A program made the position numbers and the translations under genes. Positions 1 to 11,024 of a stretch of 64,000 nucleotides of DNA are shown here, piece after piece. The stretch covers positions 22,503 to 86,502 of the forward strand of contig LNIY01000056.1 in assembly GCA_001449105.1 (NCBI GenBank), given 5' to 3'. A model generated the notes under the pieces. It was not told where the DNA came from. It worked only from the letters and a program-made list of their open reading frames with translations, and searched no databases. Source of the stretch: Caulobacter vibrioides. Lineage in GTDB: Bacteria > Pseudomonadota > Alphaproteobacteria > Caulobacterales > Caulobacteraceae. Position 1 is the stretch's first letter. Each line of letters opens with the position of its first letter.

Positions 1-2
1 TC

Positions 3-128
3 TGCCGGCTGTCAGGTCCGGCGCGGCTGGCCTTCCACGGCGTGGACCGCATCCTGCCTGGCTCCTCGCGGCTCGTGCCCGGGGGAGGGCGGATCAACCT
101 GACGCTCAGGCGGGCGCGGGCGGGGTGA
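3..128 (+). CDS. alkB: AlkB-type DNA dealkylation dioxygenase, C-terminal fragment
   Basis: Only the last 41 codons are in the window; the gene starts upstream of base 1. The fragment reads SGPARLAFHGV, then GGRINLTLRR, then a TGA stop. This matches the end of Fe(II)/2-oxoglutarate AlkB proteins: the His of FHG is the second metal-binding histidine, and the Arg residues of GRINLTLRR match those that bind 2-oxoglutarate. AlkB oxidatively removes methyl groups from 1-methyladenine and 3-methylcytosine. It converges on dnaA, and a hairpin repeat and the dnaA terminator lie between them. The assignment rests on this short tail only. Confidence 0.8.
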   Translation, partial: CRLSGPARLAFHGVDRILPGSSRLVPGGGRINLTLRRARAG

Positions 129-133
129 GGGAT

Positions 134-234
134 ACTCCCCCTCTGGGGGAGCTGTCGGCAAAGCCGACTGAGGGGGGTGGCGCCGCGCCGTCCCCCTCCG
201 GCCCTTTGGACCACCTCCCCCAGAAGGGGGAGCA
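134..234. repeat. Intergenic hairpin repeat, family C copy 1
   Basis: Two facing GC-rich hairpins: CTCCCCCTCTGGGGGAGC with a GTCGGCAAAGCCGAC stem, then, inverted, CCTCCCCCAGAAGGGGGAG. The same layout occurs at 30803-30915, and a half copy lies at 12452-12498. It sits between the convergent alkB and dnaA stops. Confidence 0.75.
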
Positions 235-240
235 TCAAAC

Positions 241-269
241 GAAAAGGACCGCCCCTTCCGGAGCGGCCC
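241..269 (-). terminator. dnaA terminator
   Basis: On the minus strand, GGGCCGCTCC-GGAA-GGGGCGGTCC forms a 10-bp stem, counting G-U pairs, followed by TTTTC. It begins about 25 bases after the dnaA stop, so it is the likely rho-independent end of the dnaA transcript. Confidence 0.8.
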
Positions 270-293
270 TTTCGGTCGAGCATGAAAACTTGA

Positions 294-1781
294 TCAGCCG
301 CGCAGCTTGCGGGTGATGGTCTCCAGGTCCTGGCTTAGCACGGCGTCTTCCTGACGCAGGGCCTCGATGCGGCGCACGGCGTGCAGCACGGTGGTGTGGT
401 CGCGACCCCCGAAGCGACGGCCGATGTCCGGTAGCGAACGGGTGGTCAGCTGCTTGGCCAGCCACATGGCCGCCTGGCGCGGGCGGGCGATGGCGCGATT
501 GCGGCGCTCGCTGAGCAGGTCGGCCTGCTTCATGCCGTAGTGCTCGGAGGTGGCCTTCTGGATGTCGTCGATGGTGATCCGCTTTTCGCCGCCGCGCAGG
601 TGCGGGCGCAGGATCGCCTGGACCTCGTCCAGCGACAGGCGCGACAGGCGCTCGCCGGCGCGGGCGGTCAGGGTGTTGAGGGCCCCTTCCAGCTCGCGGA
701 CGCTGTCGGTGAAGCGGTCGGCCAGGAACTGCAGCACTTCGGGGCGCACCGAGCCGGTGAAGCCCTGGGCGCGGCCCAGCGCCTCGATCTTGCGCTCAAG
801 GATGCCCAGGCGCAGCGAACGGTCGGCCGGCTCCATGCCGCAGACCAGGCCGGCGGACAGGTGCGAGCGCAGGCGGGCGTCCATCTCGGTCATGGCCGAG
901 GGCGGACGGTCGGCCGAGAACACCACCCGGCGGCCGTCCTCGACGAGGGCGGTCAGGGTGTGGAACAGCTCTTCCTGGCTCGACTGCTTGCCGGCGATGA
1001 AGTGCACGTCGTCGATGATCAGCAGGTCGGCGCCGCGCAGCTCGTCCTTGAAGGCCGTGGTCTGGCGATCCATGACCGCGCGGACGAAGGTCGACAGGAA
1101 GCGCTCGGCGGTCAGGTAGACCACGCGCTTGTTCGGGGCGGCGCGCATGGCCTCCCAGGCCAGGGCGTTCAGCAGGTGCGTCTTGCCGAAGCCGTAGGGG
1201 CCGTGGAACAGCACCGGGTTGAAGTGGCCGTCGGCCCAGCTGGCGACGCGGCGCGCCACGGCGTGGGCGAACTCGTTGGCGGGGCCCGGAACGAAGCTGT
1301 CGAAGGTGAAGCGTTCCTGCAGGCCCTGGACCGGCGAGGTCTTGCCGGCGATCGGGGCCGCGGCGGCGGGAACGTCGCTGGAGACCGGCAGCACGATCTC
1401 GATCGGCTGCGGCTTGGCCTCGACATAGACGGCGCCGGCGGTGGCCGAGGCGGCGTCGGCCGAGGCCTCGAATTCGAGGCGCGACTTCAGGTCCAGGCGG
1501 CGGCCCACGGCGTCGCCGGCGGCCCACAACTCGCCGATGCGGCGCCAGGCGCTGCGACGGATCCAGTCGCGCGCGATGCCGGTGGGGGTGACGAGCACGA
1601 CGTCGCCGGCCTGGGTTTCACGCAGGACCGCGGGCGCGATCCACGAGCCGAAGGCGGCGTCGCCCAGCTCGCGCTTCAGGGAGACGCAGACTTTGTTCCA
1701 CACGATGCCGGCAGGCTCGCGCGTGACGGCGGCATACGCCGCCGACAATTCCTGACTGGCCGCCCCGACCTTGATCGACAT
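294..1781 (-). CDS. dnaA: Chromosomal replication initiator DnaA
   Basis: DnaA is the AAA+ ATPase that binds DnaA boxes, opens the origin and loads the replicative helicase; in Caulobacter it is also a cell-cycle transcription factor. The 495-residue product has the N-terminal DnaB-interaction domain (about 25-90), a low-complexity linker (about 105-155), Walker A GPYGFGKT (194-201), Walker B LLIIDDVHF (253-261) and the C-terminal DNA-binding signature GGRDHTTVLHAVRRIE (458-473). I chose the ATG at 1781, giving MSIKVGAASQ, because GAGGCGGTGA lies just upstream and the residues before it do not resemble DnaA. An in-frame extension to 1916 is open but unlikely. rpsT lies upstream on the same strand with its own terminator, so dnaA probably has its own promoter. 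Confidence 0.97.
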   Translation of the reverse strand: MSIKVGAASQELSAAYAAVTREPAGIVWNKVCVSLKRELGDAAFGSWIAPAVLRETQAGDVVLVTPTGIARDWIRRSAWRRIGELWAAGDAVGRRLDLKSRLEFEASADAASATAGAVYVEAKPQPIEIVLPVSSDVPAAAAPIAGKTSPVQGLQERFTFDSFVPGPANEFAHAVARRVASWADGHFNPVLFHGPYGFGKTHLLNALAWEAMRAAPNKRVVYLTAERFLSTFVRAVMDRQTTAFKDELRGADLLIIDDVHFIAGKQSSQEELFHTLTALVEDGRRVVFSADRPPSAMTEMDARLRSHLSAGLVCGMEPADRSLRLGILERKIEALGRAQGFTGSVRPEVLQFLADRFTDSVRELEGALNTLTARAGERLSRLSLDEVQAILRPHLRGGEKRITIDDIQKATSEHYGMKQADLLSERRNRAIARPRQAAMWLAKQLTTRSLPDIGRRFGGRDHTTVLHAVRRIEALRQEDAVLSQDLETITRKLRG

Positions 1782-2121
1782 CAGTTCACCGCCTCGCGCC
1801 TGCATACACACAATTACAGATTGCCGGTCGCAAGCCCCCCATGGCGCGCGACCGAACTCAGAAACTCTTCCCCCGCATTTATTGAAGACACACAGGGGCT
1901 TAACCGGCGAACGCATGAGTGTCCGCCGCCGCCGCTGTCGTCAAAGACTGGGAGAGCGCTGAGACCTTTAAACTAGCTACCGGCCCGGGCCGGTCAAACG
2001 GAAAACTTGCGTCCGATCGCGGATATTTCTGTTGACTCGCGACACCGCCTCTCCCGTCAAGGGAAAGCCGTTTTGAAGACTTTCGTTCGACGAGCTGGGG
2101 GGCAGGTAAAGGAGTACATAG
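1782..2121 (-). promoter_or_regulatory. dnaA upstream/leader region
   Basis: About 340 bases lie between the rpsT terminator and the dnaA start with no supportable gene. The stretch is less GC-rich than its surroundings and holds a GACTC site (GANTC, the CcrM methylation motif of alphaproteobacteria) at 2034-2038. No TTATCCACA-type DnaA box is evident. The exact promoter cannot be placed by eye. Confidence 0.4.
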
Positions 2122-2158
2122 ACAAAGCAAAAGCCGACCGAGTTGCCTCGATCGGCTT
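2122..2158 (-). terminator. rpsT terminator
   Basis: On the minus strand AGCCGATCGAG-GCAA-CTCGGTCGGCT forms an 11-bp stem with one mismatch, followed by TTTTGCTTTG. It lies 52 bases past the rpsT stop and separates rpsT from dnaA. Confidence 0.85.
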
Positions 2159-2179
2159 CTACAAGTCTTTGATTTCGCT

Positions 2180-2198
2180 GAACGAACGGCGTTCGTTC
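2180..2198. repeat. Perfect inverted repeat downstream of rpsT
   Basis: GAACGAAC-GGC-GTTCGTTC has 8-bp arms and a 3-base loop. It lies between the rpsT stop and the rpsT terminator. It may be an extra 3' hairpin of the rpsT mRNA or a protein site; nothing decides between these. Confidence 0.5.
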
Positions 2199-2209
2199 GC
2201 GATCTGGAC

Positions 2210-2485
2210 TTAGGCGGCGGCCTTATCCAGCTTCTTCAGACGGGCGGCCAGGCGAGACACCTTGCGCGAGCCCGTGTTCGGGTGAACGACGCCCTTCGAG
2301 ACGGCGCGCATCAGCTCCGATTGAGCCTCGATGAACGCGGCCTTGGCGACGGCGACGTCGCCCTTGGCGATGGCGTCTTCGAACTTGCGCAGGAAGGTGC
2401 GCACGCGCGAACGGCGAGCGGTGTTCACTTCGGTGCGACGGGCGATCTTGCGGATCGCTTTCTTGGCGCCGGGATTATTGGCCAT
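2210..2485 (-). CDS. rpsT: 30S ribosomal protein S20
   Basis: S20 binds 16S rRNA in the body of the 30S subunit and aids its assembly. The 91-residue product starts [13 protein letters not shown] and is rich in Lys and Arg. It has the family core [18 protein letters not shown] and the conserved [20 protein letters not shown] segment near residues 63-82, where the helices pack on rRNA. The ATG at 2485 gives the classical S20 N terminus; five extra in-frame residues upstream are not family-like. It is monocistronic, ended by the hairpin at 2122-2158, and lies upstream of dnaA, as in Caulobacter. Confidence 0.97.
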   Translation of the reverse strand: MANNPGAKKAIRKIARRTEVNTARRSRVRTFLRKFEDAIAKGDVAVAKAAFIEAQSELMRAVSKGVVHPNTGSRKVSRLAARLKKLDKAAA

Positions 2486-2634
2486 GGATAGGACCTTCAA
2501 ACGGACGGCCGCGCGGGCGGCCGCGAAGCAGGTGAAATCAAGAGCGCGCGGATATACGGGAAGGCCGGGGGCGGGTCAATCCATCCACATGGGGATTCTT
2601 CGCCGGCCGAGAGCCGGACCAGGCCGGCCGGCGA

Positions 2635-3420
2635 TCACGACCCCTTGAACGCGGGTTTGCGCTTCTCGACGAAGGCGGCCATCCCCTCCTTCTGGTCGTC
2701 GAAGGCGAACAGCGAGTGGAACAGCCGCCGCTCCAGGGCCACGCCCGTGGTCAGGGTGGTCTCGTAGGCGGCGTTGACCAGTTCCTTGTTCATGGCCGTG
2801 GCCAGGGGCGACTGGGCGGCGATCTTGGCGGCGACCTTGACGGCCTCGTCGACCAGCTGGTCGGCGGGGAAGATCCGCGAGACGAGGCCGGCGCGCTCGG
2901 CCTCCTCGGCGTCCATCATCCGGCCGGTCAGGATCATGTCCATGGCCTTGGACTTGCCGACCAGGCGGGTCAGGCGCTGGGTGCCGCCGATGCCGGGGGC
3001 GACGCCGAGATTGATCTCCGGCTGGCCGAACTTGGCGGTGTCGGCGGCCAGGATGAAGTCGCACATCATCGCCAGCTCGCAGCCGCCGCCCAGGGCGTAG
3101 CCGGACACCGCGGCGATGATCGGCTTGCGCACGGTCTCGATGGCGCGGGCCTGGGCCGTGAAGAAGTCGGCCTTGAACATGTCGGCATAGGACTTGTCCG
3201 ACATCTCCTTGATGTCGGCGCCGGCGGCGAAGGCCTTGGGCGAGCCGGTCAGCACGATGCAGCCCACCGTGTCGTCGCCCTGCGCCTGCGCGAGGGCCTG
3301 GCCCAGCTCGGTCAGCAAGACGCTGTTGAGGGCGTTCAGCGCCTCGGGCCGGTTCAGGCGGATCAGCGCCACGCCGGGCGCGCTCGTGGGGCGTTCGACG
3401 ATCAGGGTCTCAAAGGCCAT
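2635..3420 (-). CDS. Enoyl-CoA hydratase
   Basis: This crotonase-fold enzyme hydrates trans-2-enoyl-CoA to 3-hydroxyacyl-CoA in fatty-acid beta-oxidation. The 261-residue product has the oxyanion-hole segment AGADIKEM (67-74) and the hydratase signature [15 protein letters not shown] (107-121). Both catalytic glutamates are in place: Glu115 in GGGCE and Glu135 in [10 protein letters not shown]. The 260-residue length and [10 protein letters not shown] motif are typical of short-chain enoyl-CoA hydratase (crotonase, mitochondrial ECHS1-like). It is followed, same strand, by a separately transcribed-looking TraB/GumN gene. The exact chain-length preference cannot be read from the sequence. Confidence 0.93.
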   Translation of the reverse strand: MAFETLIVERPTSAPGVALIRLNRPEALNALNSVLLTELGQALAQAQGDDTVGCIVLTGSPKAFAAGADIKEMSDKSYADMFKADFFTAQARAIETVRKPIIAAVSGYALGGGCELAMMCDFILAADTAKFGQPEINLGVAPGIGGTQRLTRLVGKSKAMDMILTGRMMDAEEAERAGLVSRIFPADQLVDEAVKVAAKIAAQSPLATAMNKELVNAAYETTLTTGVALERRLFHSLFAFDDQKEGMAAFVEKRKPAFKGS

Positions 3421-3453
3421 CTGCGCTTGGTTCCTCGTGTTCAGTTCGGCCGT

Positions 3454-4317
3454 CTAGCGCGGCCCTTCGACATCGTAGCCCAGGGCGCGCAGGCGGGCCG
3501 GCAGGCCGTCGGGACCCAGCAGGTGCCCCGCGCCGACCACCACCACCGTCCGGCCGGAACCGGCCAGGCGCGCTTGCAGGGCGTCCATCCACCGTGCGTT
3601 ACGCTCGACGATGAACCGGCGATAGAGGGCGGGCGAAGATTTCCGCATTCCGCCGACCACGGCGCGCTCCAGCGCTTTCTGATCGCCCTTCGACCAGGCG
3701 GCCACCAGCCGGCGATAGGCGCCGGGATCCTTTTCCAGCTGCTTCACCGTGGCGTTCAGGGTCCGCACCTGGTCGGCCTCGGAGGCGCCGGCGAACAGGG
3801 CCATCTGCTCGTCGGGGGTCTCGAAGGCCTTGCGGGCGACGGCCGGCGGAGCAGCCGCCTGCAGGCGCCGCTCGACCCCGTCCTCGGCCAGGCCCTTGTC
3901 CCGGGCGAAGGCGGCCGTGGTCAGCCGCACCTCGGCCATCCACGGCTTGAGCCGCTCGATCTCGCTCATCGGCACGTCGAGGCGCCGGGCCAGTTCGCGC
4001 AGGCGGGCGGCGGCGCGGGGCTTCAGGCGCGAGGTCAGGGTCTGGCCGGGCGGCAACAGGCCGTAGGCGCCGGCCAGGTCTTGCATCCGCCGATCGGCGG
4101 CCGCGTCCATCGGGACCTCGAACCACAGGTCGTCGGCCCTGGAGAGCGCCGCGTCCAGCGCCGGCGGCCTCCAGTCCAGGTCCCTGGGCAGGACGTGCAT
4201 CGAGCCGAACAGCACGATCTCGGAATCCGCATCGCGCACCGTCCACACCGGCGGCGCGGCCAGGGCGGGGGTCGCCAGCAAGGCGGTCAGAGCGACGAGG
4301 AGGGAACGGAACATCAC
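3454..4317 (-). CDS. TraB/GumN family protein, exported
   Basis: The 287-residue product begins with a signal peptide (about residues 1-20, ending ALAAP). It carries the TraB/GumN hallmarks: GSMHVLP near residue 37 and VVGAGHLLGPDGLPARLRALGY near the C terminus. The fold is the metal-binding TraB/Tiki/PrgY type, which includes Tiki metalloproteases and GumN-like proteins of unknown function; the two histidine-containing motifs are at its ends, as expected. The second Met (base 4314) is an equally good start. It sits between mutM and the enoyl-CoA hydratase gene, all on the minus strand. A periplasmic location is inferred; substrate unknown. Confidence 0.8.
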   Translation of the reverse strand: MMFRSLLVALTALLATPALAAPPVWTVRDADSEIVLFGSMHVLPRDLDWRPPALDAALSRADDLWFEVPMDAAADRRMQDLAGAYGLLPPGQTLTSRLKPRAAARLRELARRLDVPMSEIERLKPWMAEVRLTTAAFARDKGLAEDGVERRLQAAAPPAVARKAFETPDEQMALFAGASEADQVRTLNATVKQLEKDPGAYRRLVAAWSKGDQKALERAVVGGMRKSSPALYRRFIVERNARWMDALQARLAGSGRTVVVVGAGHLLGPDGLPARLRALGYDVEGPR

Positions 4318-4365
4318 GCCAAACCGGAAAGCCGCGCCTCTAATGTCGGGAAAGCGCGGCCAGGG

Positions 4366-5229
4366 TCATTTCTGACAAACGGGGCAGAAGAACGTCGAAC
4401 GCCCCGCCTGCGCCTCGCGGGCGATCACGCCCTTGCAGCCGGGGGTGGGGCAGGGCTCGCCCTCGCGGTCATAGACCCGGAAGCGATGCTGGAAGTAGCC
4501 CAGCGCCCCGTCGGCGGCGGCGAAGTCCTTCAGCGACGAGCCGCCGACCTCGACGGCCTCGGCCAGCACGTCCTTGATGGCGGCCGTCAGCGGTCCCAGC
4601 CGCTTGCCGGCGATCTGGCCCGAGGGCTTGAACGGCGAGATGCCCGATCGGTGAAGGGCCTCGCAGACATAGATGTTGCCCAGCCCCGCCACGGTCTTCT
4701 GGTCCAGCAGCAGGGTCTTTGGGCCCTGCTTGCGGCCGCCGAAGGCCTTCACGAGGGTCTTGGCGTCGAAGGCGTCGCTAAGAGGCTCGGGCCCCATGGT
4801 CGCGAACCAGGGATGGCGGTCGACGCGGTCGGTGGCGATCAAGTCCATGAAGCCAAACCGGCGGGGGTCGTAATAGGTGACCGTCGCGCCCTCTTCGGTC
4901 TCGAAGACGACGTGAGCGTGCTTGTCGTCGGGCTTGACCTCGCGGGCGAAGTCGCCGGGCCTCACAGATCCTTCCGGCGCGGCGATCTCGAACCTGCCGG
5001 TCATGCCCAGGTGCATCACCAGGGTGTCGCCGCGATCCAGCGGGGCCAGCAGATACTTGGCCCGCCGCTCCAGCCGCAGGATCTTCGCCCCCGTCAGCCG
5101 CTGGACGAAGCCCTCGGGCAGGGGAAAGCGCAGGTCCGGGCGATTGGCGCGCACGCGGGAAAGCCGCGCGCCGGAAAGGACGGGCTCAAGTCCGCGGCGG
5201 ACGGTCTCGACTTCGGGCAGTTCGGGCAA
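4366..5229 (-). CDS. mutM: Formamidopyrimidine-DNA glycosylase (Fpg/MutM)
   Basis: Fpg excises 8-oxoguanine and formamidopyrimidines and nicks the abasic site (beta/delta lyase). The 287-residue protein starts MPELPEVETVRRGL, so after Met removal Pro2 is the Schiff-base nucleophile and Glu3 the acid catalyst. MHLGMTGRF follows near residue 75. The C-terminal zinc finger is complete: C-x4-C, then C-x2-C in the last 30 residues (CPTPGC ... CPVC). It is slightly longer than the usual 270. It is divergent from ubiE, whose start lies 83 bases away, so the two share a short promoter region. Confidence 0.96.
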   Translation of the reverse strand: MPELPEVETVRRGLEPVLSGARLSRVRANRPDLRFPLPEGFVQRLTGAKILRLERRAKYLLAPLDRGDTLVMHLGMTGRFEIAAPEGSVRPGDFAREVKPDDKHAHVVFETEEGATVTYYDPRRFGFMDLIATDRVDRHPWFATMGPEPLSDAFDAKTLVKAFGGRKQGPKTLLLDQKTVAGLGNIYVCEALHRSGISPFKPSGQIAGKRLGPLTAAIKDVLAEAVEVGGSSLKDFAAADGALGYFQHRFRVYDREGEPCPTPGCKGVIAREAQAGRSTFFCPVCQK

Positions 5230-5312
5230 GGAAGACCCCTTAAAACGATGACGCGGCGCGAGACGCGGTCTAATAGGCGAAGATCATATAGAGAGCCCGA
5301 CCCGTAGACGTC

Positions 5313-6071
5313 ATGAGCAAGCCCTCCGCCACTTTCGGATTCAAGGACGTGGACCCCGCTTTGAAGGCGGGCCTGGTGCGCGGGGTCTTCGACCGCGTGG
5401 CCAAGAACTACGACCTGATGAACGACCTGATGAGCGGCGGCGTGCACCGGCTCTGGAAGGACGCCGTCGCCGCGCGGCTGAACCCGCAGCCGGGCGAGGT
5501 GATCATCGACTGCGCCGGCGGCACCGGCGACATGGCTCGCCGCTTCGCCAAGATGGCCCGAAACGCGCAGCAGCGCCGCGGCGGTCCGGACGCGACCATC
5601 AACATCATCGACTACAACGCCGAGATGATCATGGCGGGGATCGAGAAGGGCGGCGAGCCCGAGATCACCTGGACCGTGGGCGACGCCCAGCGTCTGCCCC
5701 TGCCCGACGCCTATGCCGACGCCTACGTCATCTCGTTCGGCATCCGCAACGTCACCGACATCGACGCGGCCCTGCGCGAGGCGCGCCGGGTGCTGAAGCC
5801 CGGCGGCCGTTTCCTGTGCCTGGAGTTCTCGCGTCCCGCGACGGAAGCCCTGGCGAAGGCCTATGACGCCTACAGCTTCAAGGTCATCCCGCAGGTCGGC
5901 GAATGGGTCGCCAAGGACCGCGACGCCTATCAGTACCTGGTCGAGAGCATCCGCCGCTTCCCCGACCAGAAGACCTTCCTGTCGATGATCGAGGCGGCGG
6001 GCTTCAAGCGCGCCACCTACACCAACTTCACCGGCGGCGTGGCGGCCCTGCACCAGGGCTGGGCGCTCTAG
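5313..6071 (+). CDS. ubiE: Ubiquinone/menaquinone biosynthesis C-methyltransferase UbiE
   Basis: UbiE is the SAM-dependent C-methyltransferase of the ubiquinone ring (and of demethylmenaquinone where that is made). The 252-residue product shows the two UbiE/COQ5 signatures: [17 protein letters not shown] (about 33-49) and [16 protein letters not shown] (about 155-170). It also has the SAM-binding motif [10 protein letters not shown] and the conserved SFGIRNVTD. The next gene, ubiB, begins 5 bases after the stop, so the two form a ubiquinone operon. The insert around residues 88-98 ([11 protein letters not shown]) is slightly longer than in enterobacteria. Confidence 0.96.
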   Translation: MSKPSATFGFKDVDPALKAGLVRGVFDRVAKNYDLMNDLMSGGVHRLWKDAVAARLNPQPGEVIIDCAGGTGDMARRFAKMARNAQQRRGGPDATINIIDYNAEMIMAGIEKGGEPEITWTVGDAQRLPLPDAYADAYVISFGIRNVTDIDAALREARRVLKPGGRFLCLEFSRPATEALAKAYDAYSFKVIPQVGEWVAKDRDAYQYLVESIRRFPDQKTFLSMIEAAGFKRATYTNFTGGVAALHQGWAL

Positions 6072-6076
6072 AGCCC

Positions 6077-7585
6077 ATGCAGCGACTGTCCGCGTTCGTC
6101 CGCCTGATCGGCGCCGGCTGGCGCCTGGTGCGTGCTGACGCCCTGGTTCCGAAAGAGGTCGAGCCGCTGCTGCCGCCGTCGGCGCGGCTGGCCGGCCGAG
6201 CCTTGCGCCTGTTCGCCGGCGGCAAGACCCGCAAGGGCCGTCCGGGCGAGCGCCTGGCGCGCGCGCTGGAGGGCCTTGGCCCCGTCGCCATCAAGATGGG
6301 CCAGTTCCTGTCGACCCGGGCCGACATCTTCGGCGCGACCTTCGCCGAGGACCTGTCGCACCTGAAGGACCGCCTGGCGCCGTTCCCGACCGCCATCGCG
6401 CGGGCCGAGGTCGAGCGCAGCCTGGCCCGCCCGATCGACAGCCTCTACGCCAGCTTCGGCGAACCGGTGGGCGCGGCCTCGCTGGCCCAGGCCCACGAGG
6501 CGACCCTGCATGACGGCGCCAAGGTGGCCGTGAAGGTGCTGCGTCCCGGCATCGAGCGCCGCGTGGTCGAGGATAGCGCCACCCTGCGCCTGGCCGCCGA
6601 TCTGGCTCACCGCCTGGTTCCCGCCGCCCGCCGCCTGCGTCCGCGCGAGTTCGTCGAGGTGGTGATCCGGGCGCTGGACCTGGAGATGGACCTGCGCTTC
6701 GAGGCGGCCGGCTGCGCCGAGCTGGGCGAGGCCATGGCGCTGGACACCCACATGCGTGCCCCGGCGGTGGTCTGGGACGGCGTCGGCAAGCGGGTGCTGA
6801 CCCTGGCCTGGGCGCCGGGCGTGCCGCTGTCGGACCCCAAGGCGCTGGAGCAGGAAGGCCTGGACCGCAAGGCCCTGGCCGACAACGTCACCCGCGGCTT
6901 CCTGGCCCAGGCGCTGGATCACGGCCTGTTCCACGCCGACCTGCACGAGGGCAACCTGTTCGTCAGCGCCCCGGCCGCCATCACCGCCGTCGATTACGGC
7001 ATCGTCGGCCGCCTGGGCCCGGCCGAGCGGAAGTACCTGGCCGAGATCCTCTACGGCTTCCTCAGCCGCGACTATGTGCGGGTGGCCAAGATCCACTTCG
7101 ACGCCGGCTACGTGCCCGCCCACCAGGACATGGACGCCTTCGCCCAGGCCCTGCGCGCCGTGGGAGAACCCGTGTTCGGCCGCGACGCCCGCCAGGTGTC
7201 GATGGGCAAGCTCCTGGCGCAGCTGTTCGAGATCACGGCCCTGTTCGAGATGGCCCTGCGGCCCGAACTCGTCCTGCTGCAGAAGACCATGGTCACGGTC
7301 GAGGGCGTGGCTCGCCGCATCGATCCGACCCACGACCTGTGGGCGGCCTCCGATCCGGTGGTCCGTCGCTGGATCGCCCGCGAGCTGTCGCCGGTGGCGC
7401 GGATGAAGGAACTGGCCGACGAGGCCCTGCGCGCCCTCAGGGCCATGGCCCGCTACGCCGAACAGCCGCCGGCGCCGCCGACGGTGGTGGTCGAGAAGGC
7501 CCCGGCATGGCCGTGGTTCCTGGCCGGCGCCGCCGCCACGGCCCTGGCCTTCGCGGCCGGCCTGGGCGTGGCGAGCCTCTTCTGA
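6077..7585 (+). CDS. ubiB: Ubiquinone biosynthesis regulatory kinase-like protein UbiB
   Basis: UbiB belongs to the ABC1/ADCK atypical kinase family; it has ATPase activity and supports the membrane steps of coenzyme Q synthesis. The 502-residue product starts MQRLSAFVRL at 6077, 5 bases after ubiE; in-frame residues further upstream lie inside ubiE and are not family-like. The diagnostic KxGQ motif is present as AIKMGQFLSTRADIFG (Lys73-Gln76), followed by the Ala-rich loop and AVKVLRPG, then the HADLHEGN catalytic loop and VDYGIVG metal-binding motif. One C-terminal membrane helix (about 476-500) anchors it. Confidence 0.95.
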   Translation: MQRLSAFVRLIGAGWRLVRADALVPKEVEPLLPPSARLAGRALRLFAGGKTRKGRPGERLARALEGLGPVAIKMGQFLSTRADIFGATFAEDLSHLKDRLAPFPTAIARAEVERSLARPIDSLYASFGEPVGAASLAQAHEATLHDGAKVAVKVLRPGIERRVVEDSATLRLAADLAHRLVPAARRLRPREFVEVVIRALDLEMDLRFEAAGCAELGEAMALDTHMRAPAVVWDGVGKRVLTLAWAPGVPLSDPKALEQEGLDRKALADNVTRGFLAQALDHGLFHADLHEGNLFVSAPAAITAVDYGIVGRLGPAERKYLAEILYGFLSRDYVRVAKIHFDAGYVPAHQDMDAFAQALRAVGEPVFGRDARQVSMGKLLAQLFEITALFEMALRPELVLLQKTMVTVEGVARRIDPTHDLWAASDPVVRRWIARELSPVARMKELADEALRALRAMARYAEQPPAPPTVVVEKAPAWPWFLAGAAATALAFAAGLGVASLF

Positions 7586-7586
7586 T

Positions 7587-7718
7587 CCTTCTCCCCTTGC
7601 GGGAGAAGGTGGCGGCGATAGCCGACGGATGGGGGGTCGAAAGCCCTGTCCGATAGTTCTGAGAGACCCCTCACCCGACCTCCTTTGGAGGCCACCCTCT
7701 CCCGCAAGGGGAGAGGGG

Positions 7719-7720
<2 letters not shown>
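7587..7720. repeat. Intergenic hairpin repeat, family A copy 1
   Basis: CTTCTCCCCTTGCGGGAGAAGG at the left is mirrored by CTCTCCCGCAAGGGGAGAG at the right, with GGTGGC/GCCACC and a central CCCCTCACCC between. The element fills the gap between the convergent ubiB and HIT genes. A second copy lies at 37820-37949. Confidence 0.8.
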
Positions 7721-10278
<2,558 letters not shown>

Positions 10279-10306
10279 GACCGGTTCGACAGTTCGATAC
10301 GACGAA

Positions 10307-10336
10307 GGGCGGCCCCGAAAGGAGCCGCCCTTTTTC
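10307..10336 (+). terminator. mdh terminator
   Basis: GGGCGGC, a 10-base loop, then GCCGCCC followed by TTTTTCTTT, 28 bases after the mdh stop. A clear rho-independent terminator. Confidence 0.9.
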
Positions 10337-10351
10337 TTTGCCTTTCCCGAA

Positions 10352-10510
10352 CCTTCTCCCAGAGGGAGAAGGAGGGGCCCGCGCCGAAAGGCGTGGGAGG
10401 ATGAGGGGTTAGGGACGGAAGACGGCGTGCCGGCACGACGGCCAATGGCGTCACCCCTCACCCTCCCAGGCTATCGCCTGGGCCCCTCCCTCTCCCCTCC
10501 GGGAGAGGGG
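10352..10510. repeat. Composite intergenic repeat, family B copy 1
   Basis: Ordered parts: CCTTCTCCCAGAGGGAGAAGG, GGGGCCC, GGATGAGGGGTTA, a central CGGCGTGCCGGCACG, then CACCCCTCACCCTCCCAGG, GGGCCCCTCCC and TCTCCCCTCCGGGAGAGG. The whole composite recurs in the opposite orientation at 40893-41051. It lies between the convergent mdh and CBS genes. Confidence 0.8.
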
Positions 10511-10514
10511 GAAA

Positions 10515-10946
10515 TCAATGCGCCGCCTCGCCGGGCTCCTGCGAGATTTCTTCCAGCGTCTTGCCGACCTGCTTGGCGCCGTAGTCCTTGGCCACGTCGC
10601 CCAGCGACAGGATGCCGGTCAGGTTGCCGGAGTCGTTGAGCACGACCAGGCGGCGGACCTGGTTGTTGGCCATCTTGGCGGTGGCGTCGGCCAGGATGTC
10701 GTCTTCCTTCACCGACAGCACCTCGCCGTCGCTCATCACCTCGGAGACGGGGCTGTCGAAGCTGCGGCCCTCGGCGACCACGCGCAGGACGATGTCGCGG
10801 TCGGTGACCAGGCCCAGCACCTTGCCGTTGTCGACCACCGGCACCACGCCGCTGTCGACCTTGGCCATCACTTCGGCGACCTTGCGGATGCTGTCGCTGG
10901 GACGGGCGACCGAGACCTGGCTGGTCATGGCGTCGCTGACTTTCAT
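10515..10946 (-). CDS. CBS-domain pair protein
   Basis: The 143-residue product is almost entirely a Bateman module: CBS 1 at about 5-60 (MKVSDAMT ... DSGVVPVVDNGKVLGLVTDRDIV) and CBS 2 at about 68-128 (VSEVMSDG ... VRRLVVLNDSGNLTGILSLGDVA). Such stand-alone pairs bind adenosyl ligands such as AMP or ATP, or control partner proteins, and are often general-stress proteins. No signal or membrane segment is seen. The start has AGGAGGAAGACCC directly upstream. It is alone between a composite repeat and the QorB-like gene; the partner is unknown. Confidence 0.92.
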   Translation of the reverse strand: MKVSDAMTSQVSVARPSDSIRKVAEVMAKVDSGVVPVVDNGKVLGLVTDRDIVLRVVAEGRSFDSPVSEVMSDGEVLSVKEDDILADATAKMANNQVRRLVVLNDSGNLTGILSLGDVAKDYGAKQVGKTLEEISQEPGEAAH

Positions 10947-11024
10947 GGGTCTTCCTCCTGATTGGGGGAGTGGAATTGGACCCGCTAGAAACCCCGCGAC
11001 GCCTAAGACTGTTCCGCTTGGCCG

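Noticed and set aside
540..1976. Long open frame antisense to dnaA (478 codons) and similar long antisense frames elsewhere (for example opposite leuS, infB and ubiB)
   Set aside because: They mirror the GC-rich third positions of the real genes, have biased low-complexity products (His/Gly/Arg/Gln) and no recognisable domains. They are codon-bias shadows.
1782..2209. Replication origin next to dnaA
   Set aside because: No cluster of DnaA boxes, no clear AT-rich unwinding stretch, and in Caulobacter the origin is not at dnaA. Nearness alone is not enough.
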